Assembly (NCBI GenBank): GCA_030267565.1
Contig: BRXU01000030.1
Coordinates: forward strand, 434,001-498,000
Direction: 5' to 3'
Length of the DNA: 64,000 nucleotides
DNA from: Pleodorina starrii
Lineage: Eukaryota > Chlorophyta > Chlorophyceae > Chlamydomonadales > Volvocaceae
Below are positions 58,511 through 64,000 of the stretch, piece after piece; position 1 is the first letter of the stretch; every line of letters starts with the position of its first letter. The position numbers were made by a program, and so were the translations under genes. The notes below the pieces were generated by a model. The model saw only the letters and a program-made list of their open reading frames with translations. It made no database searches and had not been told where the DNA came from.

Positions 58511-60031
58511 TCACGTATACCTGCAGGGCGACTTGCACTTGAACGTTCCCCGGACGGCCCCGCCGGGGTAAGCAGTCGTGTGCACATTTATGTACAGCAG
58601 GTCCTGATCCAGGAGCTGCAAAAACGCATCCTCGGACACGCCCGTCACCAGAGCTGCCGGGTTGAACCTGCTCACGAACCAAAAGGTGCCCCTGTACGAC
58701 ACCGGTGGATCCAGCAGTACGAGCTGCCGGCTGGTCAACCTGGGCAGCAGTCCCAGGATGGATGACGGGATTGCCCGCGGAGGCGTTGGTCTGGTGGGGT
58801 TGGGACAGGGGCAGGGAGGTGGGGCGGGGGCAGGGGTGTTCTGGCGGGGCGGGGGTTGGGGGCTTGGGGGGAGGGCAGGGAGGTACGGCGGGAGCGGGTC
58901 GGGCGGGGGTCTGGAGGGGGGCCGCGGGGCAGGGGAAGGGTGACACGCAGGGGTAGCTGGCTGGGGATTTCGCTGAGACCGTGCTTCCCGTTTGTCGACA
59001 CAGATGCACCGGTATGTATGTTGGTGACGTGGTTAGGCGCCGAGCGGTTCGACAGCGCTTGAAGCGAGGGAGCGTTTGCGCAAGGAGGCTTGTGAGGTGG
59101 CGGTACCTGGAAGGGCAACGGCCCTCCGCGCTTCTGCTGAATGCTGATCAACCGGCAGAGCCACACATGGTGCGTGGTGGGGTACGATTGATGCTGCGCC
59201 TCTGAGCTTGGCGAAGATCGCAAGGTCAACGGCACACACTATCAGCAATTTCGGATCCACTGTTTTTAAAATCTATGTATGTCGTGCGCGCGCGTTTGCA
59301 GGAGGCGGCCGTCCAGGCTCAAACCTACGCATACAGCAGCGCCTGGCCAACGCCACCGGCGATACGTTAGCCGCGGGCCTGGCTGAGCAACGACCGGCCG
59401 ACAGATCTAAAACCCTAAACTCCTAAATAACCTTAACCATTTCTCATCACATGTATGTGGACCATCGTAATGGCTTGAAGGCCGCTCGTGAGGTTGACAG
59501 CGACGTAGGCGTCGCCGGATGGAGGCGCGATGAGGACGGCTCTGCCTCTGCCGGTCACGTTCTATCGAGGGAAGATTCCGAAAGAAGCACGTATCAGGAA
59601 ACGCAGAGGAAAGTGTTCAGGTAAGCCTCGCGTCTATTGTGTGGCTGGAGATCGTAGAGCTAAGGTCTTGCGCATGCGGCCACGACTCGCCAGGTAAAGA
59701 GTTAGGCCGCTCAGTCGGCATTACACGCTGCAACACGCATAGACCCAGTTTCTACAAGTAATCAAAATGGTATGATATTATGGGTGTCTTCTCGCTGTGC
59801 GTCGGACACAGAACAGTAGGAGCTTACCGGTATATGATGCGGACCGAGACACTGCGATACGGGAACAGCCAAATGTTCGGCTCGTATCACCTGGTTAGAC
59901 GGAGCAATTGTTGCGATAGCTACAACAGATCCAGAGGGGGCTGACGGCCAGGAAGTGGCTTTCGTTGGCGCCGCGACGGTTAGGAACACGAGCGCCAGCA
60001 GGGCACCGGACATAGCGACTGAACGTCGCAT
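58511..60031 (-). pseudogene. Second CHRD-domain gene with a 1-nt frameshift in exon 3
   Basis: Exons 60031-59891, 59561-59451 and 58790-58511 match the first CHRD gene exon by exon and in phase. Residues 1-25 are a signal peptide (MRRSVAMSGALLALVFLTVA); exon 1 ends IATIAPSNQ, as IASLNPTNK does in the paralogue. Exon 2 reads GRAVLIAPPSGDAYVAVNL and ends with the HIH motif. Exon 3 starts TNASAGNPVI in the expected frame, but LVLLDPPVSYRGTFWFV...LLYINVHTTAYPGG lies in the +1 frame. The stretch between NP and the VLL codons is 46 nt here against 45 in the paralogue, so one extra base is present near 58740-58765. Either it is a young pseudogene or a sequencing error in a GC-rich tract. An in-frame ATG at 60061 is an alternative start. 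Confidence 0.7.
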
Positions 60032-62062
60032 CCTTGCGGACCTTGTCAAAATTTGCAACATACGAACTATCAGAATACAATAATGCTGATATGAAGGTAT
60101 ATGTTACAAAAGCAGGATGGGCCAACCGCCGGTCGTACGTACGCAGGAGGTCGTTCACATCGAGCGAGAGCTCTCAGCCTCCAATGCGCCGGACGGGCGC
60201 ATCTTTTGTAACTTCACGGTATGTATACGGATCAATTTTGCCTCCACACATTTGCAGTATCGACACGACTGATTTGAAGAACGAACCGCACCACCGCACC
60301 GAATTAAACAGTTATACAGGGGGTGGGGACCGCACCACACATGATTCTTTCTTCATTTGTAAGTAGTACTATTACTACTGCTGCTGCCACGAGCAGGCGA
60401 TTTCTTCCTCCAACCGTCTGCTGGCGGGCGTGTCAGTCCGAAAGTGCGCATTCCGAGTACGAAAATCTCATCACACTAATCAACCGAGTTTCATACACGC
60501 CTTCGAAATGTCGCCGCGCGCCGGTCGGATTAAGTTACCCCGCTAATAATAAACAGCCCAACCCCGGTGTACCCATTTGCAGCCTCTCTAGGGAGGGCGA
60601 GAGGCCACGCAAACAACCCAGCGAGAGGGAGAGCAGGCTTTACGCCAAACGCCGCTGTCGTGTTGTCGTGTCCTCGTAGCAACTCGTGGGTTGGTAATAC
60701 TGTGGTGCAGTACATAATTCTCTGTCCTGCCCGCTGCTGTCTGCCGCAAAAGCTCATTCACTGATGAAGACCACTGAAGACCGCGTCGTTCCGGGTTGCT
60801 CCTCGCCAGCAGCAAAATTACCTCCCAAGAAGTACCGTATATGCATTTTTAAAGCGTGCCATTAAAAGCGTGCCATTAAAAGCTTGCCAATAAAGCTTGC
60901 CAACATAAGAGTGATAGCCGCACCAGTACACCGTTGCTAACCACCAACTAACCGCCGCCGCGCCCGTCGACGCCACGCGGCAGGCGCCCTCACCCCTACA
61001 GCTCCGCACGACGCGCGGCACCATGGTTTATTTATGTCGTACAGAGCTGACGTGGTATGTCGGGAGTCCTTCCTCAAGGATAGCCGATTCCAACGGGATA
61101 CCAACTAAAGGTAACTACCGCACCAACGGAAAACCGCCTGCGCGGCGGTGGCCTGCCCCGGCCCCTCAACACACATACCCAGGCCCTTCCCGCGTCAAAG
61201 CCACGACGGGCTCCGGCGCAAAGCAACGATGCATGCAAACAACGAACCAAAGGTTGGGAGTAAATGTTGGGTCAATAGCTCTCAACACAGTGCCGGGGCG
61301 CCAAGGCCAAGAGGGAGGAACTCATCCATCCATTGCACGCGGCTTCAATGCCGGGCGGAATCCACAGACGATGTTTAAGATGATGGGGGGCAGCTAGCTA
61401 AGAAACTCAACCAGTGACGCAAGCGCTGCACTCCAGGTACGTACGACGAGTACGGCATGATGTACACACGTGCCGTATACAGGCGGTTATAAGGCGCTGG
61501 CATGGCTGTGCCTGCGCGCTCTGCCTGCAGCGTAGGCCACACGCCGTGTATCTCCCTCCTGACCCAACCGAAAACCGCCGAAAACCGGCGAAAACTGCCA
61601 TCTCCCACCAATCTCCCCCAATCTGATCTCCGACAGGTTCGGAGACGGTGCTGGTAATTCGTCCGCGGGCTGTCCTTTGACTTGACGAACCGACGAGCCG
61701 GCGAGGACAGTCGAACTTGCAACAGAGCCAAGCTCGCGGAGCAGTCAACCATCAACCTCCAACTCCCAACAATGCCAACTACCATTCAACGCCGCCTTAC
61801 GCCGCCGTACGACGTAACCGAGCCGGACTCCCGGCTGCGGTCTCCAAATGTCTCGACCTGACGGCACTCAAACCCAACCCCAACCCCCAACCCAAACCTA
61901 CCTCCCTTTCCTGCCCCCGCCTTTTCCAACCACACATAATCCCTGCCGCAGCCGCCGCCGCCGCCGCCGCCGCCGCAGCAGCAGCCGCAGCTGCACTTGC
62001 ATTCAGCCAAGCCCCGGCTTTTTCCTTCGCTACCCCCCTCGCTACCCCCGCCACTAAAACCC
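60032..62062. other. Intergenic; no supported gene
   Basis: 5' flank of the second CHRD gene and 3' flank of the amidase gene. It includes a tandem AAAGCGTGCCATTA-type motif (60850-60905) and a GCC/GCA run near 61940-61990. No coding signal was recognised. Confidence 0.45.
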
Positions 62063-64000
62063 TTAAAACCCTGGGGGGCTGCTGCCCCCCAGCGTGGCCA
62101 GCGGTCCGTACAGCTCCGGCCGACGATCTCGGAACACGCCCCATGCCGCCCTCTCCGCCGCGATCAGATCCAGATCCACCTCCGCCGTCACGAAGCCCTC
62201 CAGGGGGGCGGGGGCCGGGTGGGGGTTGCCGCCGGGGAGGGACAGCTCCAGGGAGGTGGAGGAGGTGGAGGAGGAGGTGGCGCCGACCTGACCAGGCACC
62301 AGGGTAGCGACATAAGGGGTGGGCAGCGGAATGGCGGAGGAGAGGGTGGGGGCGGGGCGGGAAGGAGCGCGGTGTGGCTTTACCGTTTGGGTTAGGTCGG
62401 GATCAGACAACACGGAGGAGGTGCAGGAGGCGCGTGTCTGCCTGCCTGCCTGCCTGTTGGGGGGCAGAGAGGCAGAGAGGAGTCGGGAGGAGGGCTGCGG
62501 AGGGGGGGGCGAGGCGGAGGCGGAGGCGGAGTACCGGAGTTGCGCTCTCTCATGCATTGGGGTAACAGCGATGCTGTTACACCGGTGACCCCGGCGCACC
62601 GCCCCCCACCTGCGCCAATATCTGCCCCTGGTGTCCCGCAATGAAGCTTCCTCCGTAGAAGGTGGTGGGGCTGGCTCCCGGCAGCTGCTCAGTGCCTATG
62701 CGGTTGGAGGCCACCAGGGGAAGCAGGTTGGAGCCAGCGTGGCCCTGGGGAGGGAGGGAGGGAGGGAGGGAGGGAGGGAGGGAGGGAGGGAGGGAGGGAG
62801 GGAGGGAGGGAGGGAGGGAGGGAGAGGAGGGGGAGAGGATGGAGAGGTGAACTTGCATGCAAAGGCCTACGGCATCAGCGGCGGCATCAGCGGCGGCATC
62901 AGCGGCGGCGAGGCAATCCATTGGTCTGCCTGGTAAGTCGGTCGATGAGTCGAACCCACAAGCCACACCCGCACCCTGCCACACGATCACAGCGTTGCTC
63001 AGGCCGCACCCGACCCCCACCTACCACACACACAAACACACACACACACACACACACACGCTCCCCACCTCCCCCCCTCACCCCCCCACCTGCTGCACCC
63101 GGATCCAGTGCGGGTAGGAATTGATGCTGGGGTCTTGCGGCTCAGAGCCGATGGCGGTGGGGTACAGGAGCACCTGTACGACATGGTACGACACCGTACG
63201 ACATGGCACGACACGGTACGGCCCGCGTCAGGGGGGTGCTGAGCTGGGGGCTGGCATCAAGCGCCTGCGCCCGGATTGGATTCGTGCCGGGGACTGAGCG
63301 TATGACATGATATAGCCGCGTATGCTTAATTTGAAGTCGAACCAAACCAAAGCGAAAGTAACTAATGCATGATGATGAGGCGAACGGACCCTGGGATGGG
63401 CATGAATGGAGGGGCAGCGGTGGGGAGGGTGGGGGCAGCGGGCTTGCTTGGGTGCTGGCACCGGCCCCAGCGAGCCGTGAGCATGAACATGGGGCCCTCG
63501 CCCCCTCAGAGTTGATCCGCTGCGGCGGCGGCTCATTCGGGCATGTTCTGTCACCATGGCTGGCTGCGTTCGCGGTAGCGTGTCTGGATCCCAACACATC
63601 CCAACGGATCCCAACACGACCAAAGCCGTGCCGCAATGCCACATACACACCCCCAGTTCCCCCACCCCCACCCCCACGCACCTCCGCCCCCTGCAGCGCC
63701 AGTGCACGAGCCGCCTCGGGGAACCACTGGTCCCAGCAGATGGCGATGCCGACCTTGCCGTACGCCGTGTCAAAAACCCTGAACCCCGTGTCCCCCGGGT
63801 TGAAATAGAACTTCTCCTGGTAGCTGAGGGGGCCTCGGCGGCGGCGGCGGGGGTGCGGTGGCGGCGGCGGGGCCAAGGGTTGCGGACCGGATCAAGGACG
63901 GAAGGACGGAAGGATGGGAGGATGGACAGAAGGAAAGAAGGGAGGGGAGGAGAGGGTCGCGGTAAAATCGATGACACCCGGTTCGGCGCCGGTGGTTACA
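62063..64000 (-). CDS. CPA: N-carbamoylputrescine amidase (nitrilase family), 3' part; 5' end outside window
   Basis: This enzyme hydrolyses N-carbamoylputrescine to putrescine, the last step of the arginine/agmatine route to polyamines. Visible exons: 63823-63682, 63173-63090, 62744-62610 and 62287-62063, all in phase. They give YQEKFYFNPGDTGFRVFDT, then IAICWDQWFPEAARALALQG with the catalytic Cys, LLYPTAIGSEPQDPSINSYP, HAGSNLLPLVASNRIGTEQL, TTFYGGSFIAG and finally WGVFRDRRPELYGPLATLGG. These segments match plant N-carbamoylputrescine amidase closely in order and content. The catalytic Glu and Lys would be in exons beyond 64000. A Ser/Thr/Pro-rich insertion (about 62190-62287) replaces the short acidic loop before the last helix. 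The intron at 62745-63089 contains a long GGGA microsatellite. Confidence 0.9.
62747..62823. repeat. (GGGA)n microsatellite in amidase intron
   Basis: About nineteen GGGA (GGAG) units run without interruption within an intron of the amidase gene. Confidence 0.95.
63029..63060. repeat. (CA)n microsatellite in amidase intron
   Basis: A CACACA run with one AA interruption lies close to the donor side of the same intron. Confidence 0.85.

Noticed and set aside
62746..62823. Possible CRISPR-like or regulatory tandem array
   Set aside because: It is a plain GGGA microsatellite with no spacers.

Overview
The window reads as nuclear DNA of a GC-rich, intron-dense green alga, most likely a volvocine (Chlamydomonas/Volvox-type) relative. 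This rests on a nuclear mitochondrial complex I gene with 13 exons, GT-AG introns filled with C/T or G/A runs and (CA)n, TGTAA polyadenylation-type signals downstream of several stop codons, a 5'-truncated non-LTR retrotransposon, and F-box/ankyrin and LRR genes. The species cannot be fixed from sequence alone. No rRNA, tRNA, CRISPR or bacterial operon structure was seen. All gene models were spliced by eye; where stated, every exon joins in phase.

Layout. 1-1380: nothing recognised. 1381-8889 (-): NUOS1, the 75 kDa subunit of mitochondrial complex I (13 exons, 738 aa). 8890-12354: low-information DNA with one probable small gene of unknown function (10518-11562, -). 12355-24430 (-): an 11-exon, 960-aa leucine-rich-repeat gene. 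Its 5.6 kb intron 7 carries an antisense 5'-truncated LINE (16904-19615, 11-bp target duplication) and a short retroposon. 24704-25381 (+): a coiled-coil protein, divergent from the LRR gene across 273 bp. 25382-30317: gene-poor, simple-sequence-rich DNA. 30318-32651 (-): an RRM protein with a large Gln/Ala-rich centre and a module present twice. 32652-39732: gene-poor, with a retroposon copy that carries an exon-like insert. 39733-40793 (-): a 105-aa ubiquitin-like protein. 43221-45277 (-): an F-box/ankyrin-type protein. 46654-49996 (-): a J-domain protein. 54717-56375 (-) and 58511-60031 (-): two CHRD-domain secreted-protein paralogues, the second frameshifted. 62063-64000 (-): N-carbamoylputrescine amidase, 5' end outside the window.

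The most striking region is 49443-55150. A very recent 3.2 kb tandem duplication joins a second copy of the J-protein promoter and first exon to a second copy of the last CHRD exon. The breakpoint removes the last base of the J-protein exon 2 splice acceptor. The next good acceptor, that of the CHRD exon, is in the same phase, so the middle of the duplication could express an in-frame J-domain/CHRD chimera. One copy carries a 652-bp inverted-repeat transposon that the other lacks, which gives an internal empty-site control.

The genes do not form a pathway. They cover respiration (NUOS1), polyamine synthesis (amidase), protein folding (J protein) and protein-interaction families (LRR, ankyrin, Ubl), as is usual for a eukaryotic chromosome.
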